Shown here: positions 30,921-41,020 of the stretch, in pieces | Layout of the letters: each line of letters starts with the position of its first letter | Numbering within the stretch: position 1 is the stretch's first letter | Origin: Histomonas meleagridis | Taxonomy: Eukaryota > Parabasalia > Tritrichomonadida > Dientamoebidae | Length of the DNA stretch: 64,000 bases | NCBI GenBank assembly: GCA_020186115.1 | Contig: WSYJ01000184.1 | Location: forward strand, 346,001-410,000 | Direction: 5' to 3' | Position numbers and translations under genes: made by a program | Notes under the pieces: generated by a model | Database searches by the model: none | The model's input: the letters and a program-made list of their open reading frames with translations, nothing else | What the model was told of the DNA's origin: nothing

Positions 30921-31514
30921 TTACTGGAATTTTCTTGTTGTTGCTGTGAGCACTGGTTTCTGGCTAGCTTGTTCATTTACTGTGCCAGTTAGTTGTTGAC
31001 GTTGCTGAAATTCATGGATTAAATTTGGGATCGAAACAAGATTCTTTAGAGTATTTGGTTGTTCTGCTGGCTTTTCCACCACATTTCCTTTTGTGTTTGC
31101 TTCAATGGTTTTGGCATTTGAATTTAGAGGGCTTGGGTTGGAGTTATTTTCATTGGGAAACTGGAATTTAATTTTTGACTCATAGTATTTTACTAAAAGC
31201 TTTGAGCAATGGCTGTGAGCATAGCTTGTTGTGATAAGTTCTGGGTTATGAGAGTCATTATATGATACGACCACTTTTGGTTCTTTGCCATCACTTATAA
31301 ATCCTAGAATTTTTGTGATTTTTCTTGGTGGTTGACTACGTGTTGTTTGTCCTTCCCCAGTTTTTGTTGATTTACTTGTTTGTTTATTTTGATTTCTTTT
31401 TGTAATATTTGGCTTATTGTCATTTATTTTTTCTACTTCGTTTACATTTGTTTCTGGTTCCGTTTTCTGAGGATTTTCTTTTTGTTCTTCTGTTTTTGTA
31501 GTGATTTGCTCCAT
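30921..31514 (-). CDS. Chromo-shadow-domain protein (HP1-like)
   Basis: A 197-residue protein with a disordered K/E/T/N-rich N-terminus (1-62), a chromo-shadow-like domain (~65-120: ITKILGFISDGKEPKVVVSY ... CSKLLVKYYESKIKF) and a Q/N-rich tail. The pattern IxG....G...v.v.y.....el......CsklLvkyYEskikf follows HP1 chromo-shadow domains (IIGATD.. to ...vi.FYEerL.W). No chromodomain precedes it, so it is a CSD-only protein that could dimerise with HP1-like partners and bind PxVxL-type ligands in heterochromatin. It lies directly beside the transposon-rich segment. Confidence 0.6.
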   Translation of the reverse strand: MEQITTKTEEQKENPQKTEPETNVNEVEKINDNKPNITKRNQNKQTSKSTKTGEGQTTRSQPPRKITKILGFISDGKEPKVVVSYNDSHNPELITTSYAHSHCSKLLVKYYESKIKFQFPNENNSNPSPLNSNAKTIEANTKGNVVEKPAEQPNTLKNLVSIPNLIHEFQQRQQLTGTVNEQASQKPVLTATTRKFQ

Positions 31515-31595
31515 AAAATGAAATAATAAAATTCATCAAATTTAAAACTTATCAATTTTTGGTGGCAGCTTTAATATTTGAAAAGTTTTAAAAAA
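31515..31595. promoter_or_regulatory. Divergent spacer, 81 bp
   Basis: Separates the chromo-shadow gene (start 31514, minus) from the ATG at 31596 of the pseudogene on the plus strand. No motif stands out. Confidence 0.35.
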
Positions 31596-32909
31596 ATGGA
31601 AAATGACCAACAGATCACAGTAAAGATAAATGACGATGAAACAATTCGAATTTTAGGAAGTTTTGGACGTGAAAATCTTTGTGGCGTGTATCTATTAGGA
31701 ATTTCATGTCTTGCAAGGATTTATGGTCTTTCAAAGCCTCAGGAAGAATACGCCTTTTTCAATAGCAAGGAAGAACTCAAAAAATTTATCCAAACATATC
31801 TCAACAATGAATGTGGTGAAATTTTGGTTGATCCCAAAGATGGTGCTTATTTATGTTCTATTGGCGAAAGCCCAACATATCTTTTTGTTAGTGCTTTACA
31901 CTTCAACTCCAATAGAAGGCATTTATTTAGATGTACGAGATCTTTCTATACAAAATATCCAAAGTTTTTCACGTTATTTAAACTCAAAAGCCATTACAGT
32001 GTTAGACTTATTTTGTAATCCAGTTTGTTTTTGGTAGTCACTTAAAGTGCTTAGTTATCTCCCAACAGATCTTCATTTACAAGAATATCCAGATGAAGCA
32101 ATACCACTAATCACTGGATCTGCTTACTCTTCTTGACCGTACAGCAAAAAGTCAAAAGATTTCCTATGGAGCTCGAGTCATCACTGATACGCTTGTAGAT
32201 ATACTTCAAAATTATAATTTCCCTTACTATGAGATAGAACGTATCTACGAAGATCTTCTCCTTACATCCATTTTCCCAAACTTCACGTGAAGTCATCCAC
32301 AAACGACGAGTCTTTTGTTGAACGTTACGATCAACTCTCAAACGGTCTCCATCCCAAACATAGCGATTCCAAGATTTGCTGGTTTCATTATGCCGCTCTA
32401 TATGTATGCACATGAGACAAAAATAAGTGAAGATGATTTTTTTATCCAATCTAGATCTAATTTCAACGATTTTTGCAAACTTCAGGAAACAATAGTTACA
32501 ATCGATTGATAAATCACCATTTGTAGCTTGATTTTGCTTTGATAAACATTGTTTCCCATCTTGGCTAGTTCTGCCTGCAATCGATATATGCGCAGCTCTC
32601 GTTAATTTGGAAAATACAGAAGATTTAGGCGAATGGATATTTAACAATTGCTTAACAATGTGGAAAGAAGCATAACATTGTTGACTGGAACCGAATTTGT
32701 GTATTATTTGTCTCAAGAAAATTACGAATAGTGGAGTCTTGGAAATGCTTGAAAACCCATTATTTTCTTTGAATAATAAGGAAACACAGAAAATTTTCGA
32801 ATACAAGGCAATGTATACGAAAAATCCAAGAGCAGATATATATGCTTTCTTAAAGACAAATCCAAAAGGAACTGTTCAAGAGTTTAGAAAATATTTCCAT
32901 AATAAGTAG
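31596..32909 (+). pseudogene. Unidentified protein pseudogene
   Basis: Starts at ATG 31596 (MENDQQITVKINDDETIRIL) and reads well to about 31925, then continues through at least four frame changes and several stops to TAA 32909. Downstream pieces such as LDLLTLLDRTAKSQKISYG (about 32110) and a final ICLKKITNSGVLEMLEN block (from about 32703) show this was a protein of roughly 430 residues, probably alpha-helical. I do not recognise the family. Breaks are not confined to A/T runs, so genuine decay is likely. A minus-strand frame of 231 codons over the same DNA is a shadow. Confidence 0.55.
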
Positions 32910-33065
32910 ATATAAATAAAGAAAATAGAGATATAATAATATGTGAGGTGTTTAAACGATCGTTTTTAATTCAATTCTCATTCAAATTCCTTATCGGATA
33001 AAAACAGTTCACATTTCATAAGTAAACGTGCATCGACAGGGAGCTCAAAATACGTTATTAGAAAA

Positions 33066-34430
33066 ATGAACCGAAGAAATTTGCAAAATCAGAAAAATAC
33101 TTCGGTTCTTTCACATAATGAAATGGAGAGGATTAAAAGATATGCACGGCCAATGAATCAAGTTGATAATTCTGCAGAAATTGAAAAAACAAATTCATTA
33201 CGTATGCATGAAAAAACTCTAGAAGTAACCAAAACCTGGGGTAATTCTGTTGCCAATGAGCGTCAAGCACGAGTCACACGATTACAGCGACAAAAAGAAG
33301 AACATGAACAATATCTTAGAAAAATCGATGAAGAAGAAGCAGAATTCCAAAAACAGCAAAAAAAGGAACAATTGCGAAAAGCTCAAATTAAGGCATTCCA
33401 AGAAAAGCCAGAAATACGAAATGTTAATGCAAAACTTCTTCTTCGTCAAGTCGATAAAGAACGCCAACGCCAAATTCTTGTTAAAGAACGTCAAAAGCAA
33501 TTAGAGCAAAAGCAAGAAGCAGAGTGGGAAGAAGAAGAAAAGCGTCGACTTGCAGCTGAAGAACAAAAAGAAAATGAAATACGACAACAACGACGTCAAC
33601 GAGCAATTGAAGTTGCTGAAGGATTTAAGCGGCAAAAACTCGAAGCAGATGAAAGAAAAAAGCGCCAACGTGCCGAAGAAATTGAAGAAGAGGCTCTTCT
33701 CCAAAAAGAAGCACAACGACTTCTATCTGAAGAAGCACTTTCTAAACTTAAGCGAAAAGAACAAGAACAAAAGAACTATGAAGATATGGTCCAAAGTAAC
33801 TTATCATTAATCGCATGGAAGCGGCGTCAAAAAGAAATTGAAGATTTAGAAGATAAGAAAATTATGGAACAAAAGATTGCGCTTGATAATGAAATGATTA
33901 AACGCCAAGAACTTGATAATAAAAGGCGTAGAGATCGTCAATCAGCTATAGATAAAATGATAGAAATTCAGCAACAAAATTTAATGGAAATTAAAGCTAA
34001 ACAAAAAGAATTTGATGATAAACAATATGAGCTTCAGTTCGAAAAAGATCGGAAAAATATGGAACAAATTCGAATGAAACAAGAAAAATTAGCTGAAGAA
34101 AGAAGAAGAGAATATAACGAAGCGAAAATTAAAATGGAAGAAAAAAGAAATCGGAAAAAATTTAAAACAAATTTCCCTAAAAATGAATCACAAACATTAG
34201 ATAATGATGAAACGTGGAAATTGGAAATGAATAAGTTAAATAGTAGAAAAGAAATCGCAGAGTTCCAAAAAAGACAAATCCAAGAAAAAAAAGAAAGAGA
34301 AGCAGCAGAAAGAGAAAGAGAAAAATTGGAGTTCATGAGAGATATCGAATTAGAAGAAGAAAGAACAGCCGAAGCACAAGAATATGCTAGACAAATGCTG
34401 ACTTTAGCAAGGCAAAAAAGATATAAATAA
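33066..34430 (+). CDS. CFAP210-like flagellar TPH-domain protein
   Basis: A 454-residue, almost entirely coiled-coil protein rich in K, E, R and Q. The N-terminal pattern (SHNEMERIKRYA, KTLEVTKTWGNSVANERQAR, NVNAKLLLRQVDKERQRQI) resembles CFAP210/CCDC173 of the trichohyalin-plectin-homology group, microtubule inner proteins of axonemal doublets. That suits a flagellate. CFAP45 and CFAP53 are related alternatives. A GGGAGCTCAAAA element sits 16 bp upstream of ATG 33066. The stop overlaps TAAA. Confidence 0.6.
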   Translation: MNRRNLQNQKNTSVLSHNEMERIKRYARPMNQVDNSAEIEKTNSLRMHEKTLEVTKTWGNSVANERQARVTRLQRQKEEHEQYLRKIDEEEAEFQKQQKKEQLRKAQIKAFQEKPEIRNVNAKLLLRQVDKERQRQILVKERQKQLEQKQEAEWEEEEKRRLAAEEQKENEIRQQRRQRAIEVAEGFKRQKLEADERKKRQRAEEIEEEALLQKEAQRLLSEEALSKLKRKEQEQKNYEDMVQSNLSLIAWKRRQKEIEDLEDKKIMEQKIALDNEMIKRQELDNKRRRDRQSAIDKMIEIQQQNLMEIKAKQKEFDDKQYELQFEKDRKNMEQIRMKQEKLAEERRREYNEAKIKMEEKRNRKKFKTNFPKNESQTLDNDETWKLEMNKLNSRKEIAEFQKRQIQEKKEREAAEREREKLEFMRDIELEEERTAEAQEYARQMLTLARQKRYK

Positions 34431-34741
34431 TTTTTTTTAAATGTACATATACTCAATTTTTATTTTAGTATTATGTTATACTGATATGCTTGGCGTTTTT
34501 TAAATCTTAAGTTTTAGCCATTTCGATATTTATAAAAAAAAACTTTTACCTACAAATTTGATGATATAACTCACGATATGTTTAGGTGTGCTAATGTTAT
34601 TGCTTATAAGAATGTTATGGTGCTTTAACTCACGCCTATCATTTTTTTATTTTGACTTGTTTACAAAAATTATCGGCGTTGGGTTGTAAAGTCATTACAG
34701 TAACGGTTGAAATACATCTTTTTCAATGGTTAACACAGCAA
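34431..34741 (+). promoter_or_regulatory. Intergenic/promoter of C13 peptidase
   Basis: 311 bp. Contains AACGGTT at 34702-34708, an M3/Myb-like element 34 bp before ATG 34742. No gene; the open frame starting at TTG 34652 has no ATG before 34742. Confidence 0.4.
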
Positions 34742-35902
34742 ATGCCGATGTTCTTTTTTTTACTCCAACTAACACATTCCGAAAACTATGCAATTCTTCT
34801 ATGCGGGTCCTATCAATACGTTAATTACAGGCACCAGGCAGATGTTTATTCAATGTATACTCGACTTATCAAAAATGGGTTCAAGCGAGAAAATATTGTA
34901 ACGATGAGCTATAATGACCTGGTATATTCATCCTATAACCCATACTATGGAAAAATTTTCCATGATTACACACATGAAAATGTTTATCCAGGTGATGACT
35001 ATATCAATTATAAAAACTCAGAAGTCACAGCGGAAAACTTTTTTAAGGTCATGACAAATCTTCCATCTACAGAAAAAGACATTGTTTTTATGTATTATAG
35101 CGATCATGGTTATGCAGGTTCTTTATCAATTCCAGAAGCAAATGGCGTTTCAATTTTAGCTGATGAACTTAATAATGCATTTAACTCAATGTACAAATTA
35201 CGTAAGTACAAAAAACTATTATTCCTCATTGAGGCTTGTTTTTCAGGAAGTATTGGCGAAGCCATCCATGTTCCTTCAACAACTATACTGACAGCCTCTT
35301 CCAACAATGAAGAGTCCAGCTCAGCAGATTATGATGACTTTCTTGGCATCTATCTTACTGATCAATTTACAAAAGCCTCATTAATGGAAATGGAAGAAAG
35401 CCCTAACCAAACAATCCAAAGCTTCTATCTTGGTGTCAAAGAAAAGACCGAAAAATCCGTTGTTCATATATATGGTGATGAAAGTTTACGAAATGATTCA
35501 ATATCAGAATATATCTTAACACCATTAAGTCCAAATAAGCCATCTAGGGCATTGAGGCCAACCATAAGAGAAGGCACACCAATGGGACCAAGCATCTTGA
35601 AGAAGGCCATGAAAGAATACGAAGAAGAAGCTGAGAAGTTTACGAAAAAGTTCGACTTTTTCTTAGAAAAACTTGTTGACAAATTTGAAAAAGGAAAACT
35701 TGCGGAGTACGTTAAGAACGTCGAAACAGAAACTAATGATAAGTGTTATTTCGAATCTTTAAGGCAAATTTACAAACAACTGAAGAGAGTTAACCAAGTT
35801 GACACAATCAAATTTAGGGCAATTGAAAAATTATGTGCTAAATATAGTCAGAAAGAAGTTATACAAGCGATTGTTGATGTTGGCAGCAGCTTAAAAGAGT
35901 AA
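34742..35902 (+). CDS. Legumain-family (C13) cysteine peptidase
   Basis: Asparaginyl endopeptidase-like protein of 386 residues acting in lysosome-like compartments or secreted. A short hydrophobic N-terminus (MPMFFFLLQLTHS) suits a signal peptide. The catalytic His is in MYYSDHGYAGSLSIP (H122) and the catalytic Cys in LLFLIEACFSGS (C166), both after hydrophobic strands as in clan CD. The ASSNNEESS block matches legumain TASN..ESS. The C-terminal ~120 residues correspond to the legumain prodomain. GPI8 transamidase is the alternative, but the prodomain and lack of a C-terminal membrane anchor favour legumain. Trichomonads are known to carry several such peptidases. Confidence 0.88.
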   Translation: MPMFFFLLQLTHSENYAILLCGSYQYVNYRHQADVYSMYTRLIKNGFKRENIVTMSYNDLVYSSYNPYYGKIFHDYTHENVYPGDDYINYKNSEVTAENFFKVMTNLPSTEKDIVFMYYSDHGYAGSLSIPEANGVSILADELNNAFNSMYKLRKYKKLLFLIEACFSGSIGEAIHVPSTTILTASSNNEESSSADYDDFLGIYLTDQFTKASLMEMEESPNQTIQSFYLGVKEKTEKSVVHIYGDESLRNDSISEYILTPLSPNKPSRALRPTIREGTPMGPSILKKAMKEYEEEAEKFTKKFDFFLEKLVDKFEKGKLAEYVKNVETETNDKCYFESLRQIYKQLKRVNQVDTIKFRAIEKLCAKYSQKEVIQAIVDVGSSLKE

Positions 35903-36337
35903 AGGATCTTGAGGTTATTTCATTTTTGAGCATTTGTTAATACATAATTTTCCCAATTCTATTGACTTTAAATGAAGATCAATTTTATCATATTCATCTT
36001 GATTTTATTTTTTATTTTTTTTAGTGTTTTAGCAATACGATCTCTTATAAATATAGTATATAACTCATGAAGGTGGTTTTATTCACAAATTTTTGATTAA
36101 TAAATAGAATCAATTTTTATCATAAATATTCATGTTTATTTTGGTATTGGTGGAATAACTATAACACAATGAAAAATACAATAGAGTAGTTTAGAGCTAG
36201 TATAAAAAATACATTATATTGGGCAATAAATATAAAAATCCCTCAAATAAAATTATTTTTGAGGAATACATAATTTATTTATAATAACATTGTTTTGCAT
36301 ATTATTATATTAATTTCGTTGAGACAATTACAATTTA
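35903..36337. other. Intergenic between convergent genes
   Basis: 435 bp, AT-rich, between the stop codons of the C13 peptidase and the PLD-like gene. No gene or repeat seen. Confidence 0.5.
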
Positions 36338-37471
36338 TTAATAAACGAAAACTTGAGTTTCATTCCACACCTTCATGAAATGATTTTCCAGCTTTGTGCA
36401 AACTCCCTCGTCGGTCATATGGAGCGCAAATGTTATTGCCTTGCTAACAATGATATACTCAAATGGCATTGGCATGAAACCGCAATTTTCCCCATTTGTA
36501 TAAAATGTTGGCGCATATGACATGTTTGCTGTATGTATATCAATTCCAGAGAATTGTATAAGACTTCTATATTCTGCTTTTGAAGATGATGCTTCAAATA
36601 ATGGAACAATGATTTTGATTGATGATCCCTGCAAAGCTTCTTTTTCTAACTGTTCAGAAAGTAACATCTTTGTCATGTCTTCCTCAACAACTTCTACACT
36701 AGAAAACATTGCTTGTGTGAGTACACTGATGTTCCCTCCTGGGGTGCCCCCGAAAAATAACGATGCAAGAGTTTCAAGCGATAACCGGCCAGGAGGTTGT
36801 ATATTGTGTGGTGAAATGCCAAAGAAGCAAAAACCGCCGGTTGGCAAGCTGTGCTTTGATGGAAAAGTTGAGCCAGGCATTGACGTCTTGGGGAATAACT
36901 TTGGGAACCCATGCAAAGCAGTGTCCTTGATTAATGTAAAAAGAGATGATGCATCATTTGCAAAAGATTTGCAATTTGGAAAATGTATGAGAAAATCGCC
37001 TTGTGGTACTGAGAATGCTCCAAAAAGACGGGACGCATAAATAGAGCTTTTGCCATCGGCTTGTGCAAAGAAAACAAATAGTTGTGATTCTGATGAATTG
37101 AATAAAGTAACATCTGCAAAATTAAATTGTTGATAGATCTCACGGAAGTTTGTAACAATTTCAATTTTTACTCCTCTGTCACTTGCATTTTTTAATAAAT
37201 CATAATATGGAGAAAAACTTGAATGTGGATTAAATTGACTTATAACAAGTTGAATTCTGCTTGTTGCAGAGTTGATGAATTCTGAAAATGGCTTTGGAAT
37301 TGTGCCTTTTAGTTCATCATGTAAAAATAATAATGGAGGTTCAGAACATTGAGTTTCGAGATGAGTATAATCACATAGAAATCCGATTGGTATTACAACA
37401 ACAAATGCAACAACGCAAAAAATAAAAAACGGATCAACAATTCTAAAGAAATTTGTTACCTTTTTTTTCAT
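36338..37471 (-). CDS. PLD3/PLD4-like membrane protein lacking HKD motifs
   Basis: A 377-residue type II membrane protein: short basic cytoplasmic start, one signal anchor (~14-33, FFIFCVVAFVVVIPIGFLC), lumenal domain. Block order resembles PLD3/PLD4 and poxvirus K4-like phospholipase D proteins: SRIQLVISQFNPHSSFSPYY, a GVKIEIVTNF strand, FCFFGISPHNIQPPGR, a second-half IKIIVPLF strand and a C-terminal ENHFMKVWNE. Neither HxK(x4)D motif is visible: the first position reads QLFVFFAQADGKS and the second NMSYAPTFYTNGE. So it is probably a catalytically dead homologue. Start ATG 37471. Confidence 0.6.
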   Translation of the reverse strand: MKKKVTNFFRIVDPFFIFCVVAFVVVIPIGFLCDYTHLETQCSEPPLLFLHDELKGTIPKPFSEFINSATSRIQLVISQFNPHSSFSPYYDLLKNASDRGVKIEIVTNFREIYQQFNFADVTLFNSSESQLFVFFAQADGKSSIYASRLFGAFSVPQGDFLIHFPNCKSFANDASSLFTLIKDTALHGFPKLFPKTSMPGSTFPSKHSLPTGGFCFFGISPHNIQPPGRLSLETLASLFFGGTPGGNISVLTQAMFSSVEVVEEDMTKMLLSEQLEKEALQGSSIKIIVPLFEASSSKAEYRSLIQFSGIDIHTANMSYAPTFYTNGENCGFMPMPFEYIIVSKAITFALHMTDEGVCTKLENHFMKVWNETQVFVY

Positions 37472-37537
37472 CTGTAAATCGGTTAATATCGGAGTAAACT
37501 ATTCAATTTACCCAATAAAAAGAAAATTAAAAACAAT

Positions 37538-39409
37538 TTATTTAAAAATATTCTTGAAAGTACGCATAAGCGGACCTACCAACTCACGCCCACTTGTTTG
37601 GTGTTTCAATAAAACTATCTTAAACTTCAAAATTTCTTGATGAAATTTTTCATGAATTTCCGAAAGTTCAATTGTATGATCACTTAAAGAATCGATTACT
37701 TCCAATATAACGCAAAGCTCATCATATACTTGATGACCAGAAGAAGAAACCCAACAACCTCTTGCTACATTTGAAGTATGCTTTGTATGTTCACTTAATA
37801 AAATGTCAAATGTTTGATTTTCTTTTTTAATTATTTCCAAAAGTTTCGAAAAACTTTTGGAAATAATTTGTAATTGAAGGAAATCATATACAAGGTTTAA
37901 AAAGTTTAACATTTCGAAGAACAGAATCCTTAATAATTTTGTCGAACGCTCAACATTTAAAAGATCGTATTGACATTTCTTAATCTTAAACAAGATCACT
38001 GAAGTTTGTTTATAAGCTTGAAGCTCATAAGGACCAATAATTGCGGATAATGGCGGAACAACTTCGAAAGAAAACCCAACACCTTTATCTGTCTGATTGA
38101 TTGATATTTTGAGAAGATTTTTCATTGAGAATTGTTGAATAATTATCGAAAGATTATTTGATAAGTTTAGTAAATCTTTTGATAATATTTCATCAATGAA
38201 ATCGCCTCTTCCTAATAGAATGAAATCATGTATATATGTTAATGAATCAATTAATAAATTATCTTTCATGATTAAGTTTAGCATTAATTTATTCGATTGA
38301 ATTGATGAAACTTTAATGTATTCTTCAAATGGTAATGTTTCATTAATTTCTAATTCAATTGGTTCATCAAAATTTCGTAAATAATTTAAACATTTGCCTG
38401 AAGAAAAAATCGTTTGTAATGTTTCTTCTGTTAATGTTAATGGTACAATCTCTTTAGCAATGAAATAGCGATCATGCCACCAATTGGAATAGATTTGAAC
38501 ATCAGTTTTAGTCCGGACAAAAAATTCTGAATATGGATCATTGACATATCCTTTAGTTACCCATGATTTAATCATTTTAGTGATGAACTCAAAACATTTC
38601 TCACACATCCGCATCGAAATAGAGCGAATGGATGGATCGCCATGTGATGAAATTATATAAAGAACATTGAAAATTGATGAAGCATTCTTCTCAAAAAGTG
38701 TGCTACAAATAATCGATGTGGATCTAAGATCATCAATTGGCTTCCCAGATAGCATTGTAATGAGTTGAGGAGCTGTGAGATGATCAAAAATTGATTCAAT
38801 GGATGATATAAAATTTAGATGTTTGACATAAATTTCTTGAACAACTATAGAAGCATATTGATAAAGAAGGCTGTTATGGACTGAAAGAAATTTTTGTATA
38901 ATACGAACCATACAGCCAATATCACTCACTTTTTTGGCTAGACTATAAAAATGCGGTGAAATTTTGGATGAAATAACAAAACGTTGCTGACTGTTGTTCC
39001 ATTTAAAATTTGTGCCTTCAATTCCCTGTAAAACGAATAAAAAATCAAGAGGAATTTTTGACGATTGAGGATATAATTCGTTATCTGTTGATGCAACCTG
39101 AGTTCCTTGTTCTTCTGGATGATTTCGTATTTGATCAATTAGAAGAAATAAAGAATTAGGAGAATTTATTGATTTAACAATCTTAATCATACATTTGTTC
39201 ATATTTTGTATTTCTAAATTTTTCCCTTGAGACATTAGATAATTACTCCATTTTCTTTGAAAAATAGATGTATTGTAATTACATTGTTGAAAATTTAATG
39301 ATTTTAAGAGATCTATGGCTAAATGAAGAGCATTTAAATTATTTGGACAGAATTTTTGTACAAGTTTATAAATTAAGAAAGAAGTATCAATGATTGAATC
39401 ATGCTCCAT
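37538..39409 (-). CDS. Gamma-tubulin complex component 3 (Spc98-like)
   Basis: A 623-residue subunit of the gamma-tubulin small complex that nucleates microtubules at basal bodies and the spindle. The GRIP1 region contains WVTKGYVNDPYSEFFV and WWHDRYFIAKEIVP, then GKCLNYLR; GRIP2 contains FILLGRGDFIDEIL. The WHD(K/R)Y sequence is closer to GCP3 than GCP2. It is shorter than human GCP3 (907) and lacks much of the N-terminal extension. Immediately upstream of ATG 39409 (gene strand) are two AAACGTT words. Confidence 0.85.
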   Translation of the reverse strand: MEHDSIIDTSFLIYKLVQKFCPNNLNALHLAIDLLKSLNFQQCNYNTSIFQRKWSNYLMSQGKNLEIQNMNKCMIKIVKSINSPNSLFLLIDQIRNHPEEQGTQVASTDNELYPQSSKIPLDFLFVLQGIEGTNFKWNNSQQRFVISSKISPHFYSLAKKVSDIGCMVRIIQKFLSVHNSLLYQYASIVVQEIYVKHLNFISSIESIFDHLTAPQLITMLSGKPIDDLRSTSIICSTLFEKNASSIFNVLYIISSHGDPSIRSISMRMCEKCFEFITKMIKSWVTKGYVNDPYSEFFVRTKTDVQIYSNWWHDRYFIAKEIVPLTLTEETLQTIFSSGKCLNYLRNFDEPIELEINETLPFEEYIKVSSIQSNKLMLNLIMKDNLLIDSLTYIHDFILLGRGDFIDEILSKDLLNLSNNLSIIIQQFSMKNLLKISINQTDKGVGFSFEVVPPLSAIIGPYELQAYKQTSVILFKIKKCQYDLLNVERSTKLLRILFFEMLNFLNLVYDFLQLQIISKSFSKLLEIIKKENQTFDILLSEHTKHTSNVARGCWVSSSGHQVYDELCVILEVIDSLSDHTIELSEIHEKFHQEILKFKIVLLKHQTSGRELVGPLMRTFKNIFK

Positions 39410-39763
39410 TTTTAAACGTTTACATTTTTGGTAGAACGTTTAAATAAGTTTTTATAAAAATATTTTTTCCCATATATTGATTTCATTGTAAGCATAAAGT
39501 TTTGCAAACAAATTCAAAATCAAAAAGTAAATATGAATTTCATATGAAAATTATGATGTATATGTAAATCAAAGTGATGATCATATTAATCATGAAAATT
39601 ATGTGGAAAGGTTTTTGCTTTCAAATACTAAAACATTGAACAGACTCACGGAATAGAAACTAAGAAAAGAGTTATTTCCAATATTTTACTCGAAAATTTA
39701 TCGCTAAAATTAACGATCAAATACAAAACAAATTTTATGGGTAAAACCGTTGAAATAAAACCG
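39410..39763. other. Intergenic / GCP3 promoter
   Basis: 354 bp between the GCP3 start and the Myb gene stop. Two AAACGTT words lie within 35 bp of the GCP3 start (about 39415 and 39436 on the plus strand as AACGTTT). Nothing else seen. Confidence 0.45.
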
Positions 39764-40270
39764 TCAAACCGTTTGTTGTGGGGGGTGAATTGGATTTGTT
39801 AAATGAGTTTCATCAAAAACATACTTTTCACTATCCCCTGCTATAATTTTGATTGAGGGTATTATGAATTTTTTGATTTGCTTTACTGGTTTAATTGGAA
39901 TAACAAAATCTTGGTTAATATAATTATCCCAATTTGGGTATGCTGTGTAGGGAACACGAATACAGTTCCATCTATTTCTAATATTATAAGACGTTCTTCC
40001 TGGAAAAAATTGTTCCATCTGTTTCCATTTTGGACCTATTTCTTGAACTTTAATTTTTAAAAGATTATCTTCTTCAGATGTCCACTTGCGCTTTTGAATG
40101 TTTGAAGAAAGATTGTTTTGCCACCTTTCTCTTACTTGTCGAACAGAACGATTTGGCATTTCACTTGCAACCTTACTCCAATCTGATTCCCCATAGATTT
40201 GAACAAGCTGTTGGAGCTTTTCATCTTCTTCCTTACTGAAGTGATTCCTCTTTTTAGGTTTCCCTTCCAT
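39764..40270 (-). CDS. R2R3-type Myb transcription factor
   Basis: A 168-residue nuclear DNA-binding protein with two Myb repeats: R2 at ~9-53 (HFSKEEDEKLQQLVQ ... VRQVRERWQNNL) and R3 at ~61-105 (KWTSEEDNLLKIKVQEIG ... NIRNRWNCI). In each repeat the spaced aromatic/hydrophobic residues fit the Myb core, with Phe in place of the first Trp in R2. Trichomonad Myb factors of similar size bind MRE/M3 elements; AACGGTT-type sites occur upstream of several genes in this window, but the link is inference. Confidence 0.88.
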   Translation of the reverse strand: MEGKPKKRNHFSKEEDEKLQQLVQIYGESDWSKVASEMPNRSVRQVRERWQNNLSSNIQKRKWTSEEDNLLKIKVQEIGPKWKQMEQFFPGRTSYNIRNRWNCIRVPYTAYPNWDNYINQDFVIPIKPVKQIKKFIIPSIKIIAGDSEKYVFDETHLTNPIHPPQQTV

Positions 40271-41020
40271 CTCTTTCTGATTTGAAAGTAACGATATTTT
40301 TTCATTTTAAGCCACAATTTCACAGCCAACTTTTTTCTGAATTTTAAATTTTCTGGGTTTGTCACTTTTGAAAGATTTCTTAAATTTTCTCGGAATATAA
40401 ATTACATTTTACTGATTATTTCTGAGATATGATTTAATTGATAAAGTTAATTACAAAAAATCAAAATATAACTAATATATTATAAGTATGAAGCTGTAAA
40501 TACGGTGTATTAAATCAATTAATTTGGAGGTTTAATTCAAAATTTTTGTCAATGCGATATTAGCGGTTAATTGATTGAAAAACTTACAAGTGGATAAAAA
40601 TGAGTTTAAGGTATTTACTGTTGAATTATCTCTTCTATTGCATAAGTTCCTCTTGTTAAGCTTTTATTTTTTAACAAGAACCTTTCCTTTAACAAAAACT
40701 ATAATACTCCTTCTAAAACTTAGAAATCGCTCAATGTGTTGAAGTGGGAAGCATATGAGGGAAGATTTGAGAAGGAAAATAAAATAATTTCACAAATTGA
40801 ATAATGTTAAATTTACGTACACTCAGAAATCTCGTTCGGATTTTAGCTTTTTGTGTGTATATATGGCCAAATAAGAAGGTTAAAATCGGTTTCTTTCGTT
40901 TGTGGTTGTTCAATTTTTGTATTGAAAACGATAAAAAACAGAAATAAAAAAAACGTTTAATCAGATCAGATTGCATTGAACTTTTTAAAAACAAACCTCA
41001 AAAGCGTTCTCTGTAAAAAA
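40271..41020. other. Intergenic between divergent Myb and Spg1 genes
   Basis: 750 bp, AT-rich. Short frames on both strands (for example minus 40731-40994) start with non-ATG codons or have low-complexity F/K/L composition and no recognisable family. AAAACGTTTAATC near 40950 is a possible upstream element of the GTPase gene. Confidence 0.45.

Noticed and set aside
32111-32806. 231-codon minus-strand frame
   Set aside because: It lies antisense to a decaying plus-strand gene whose pieces read as protein in shifted frames; the minus frame has no recognisable domain and a biased composition.
40731-40994. 87-codon minus frame in the Myb/Spg1 intergenic region
   Set aside because: F/K/L-rich, overlaps the probable GTPase promoter and has no recognisable domain.
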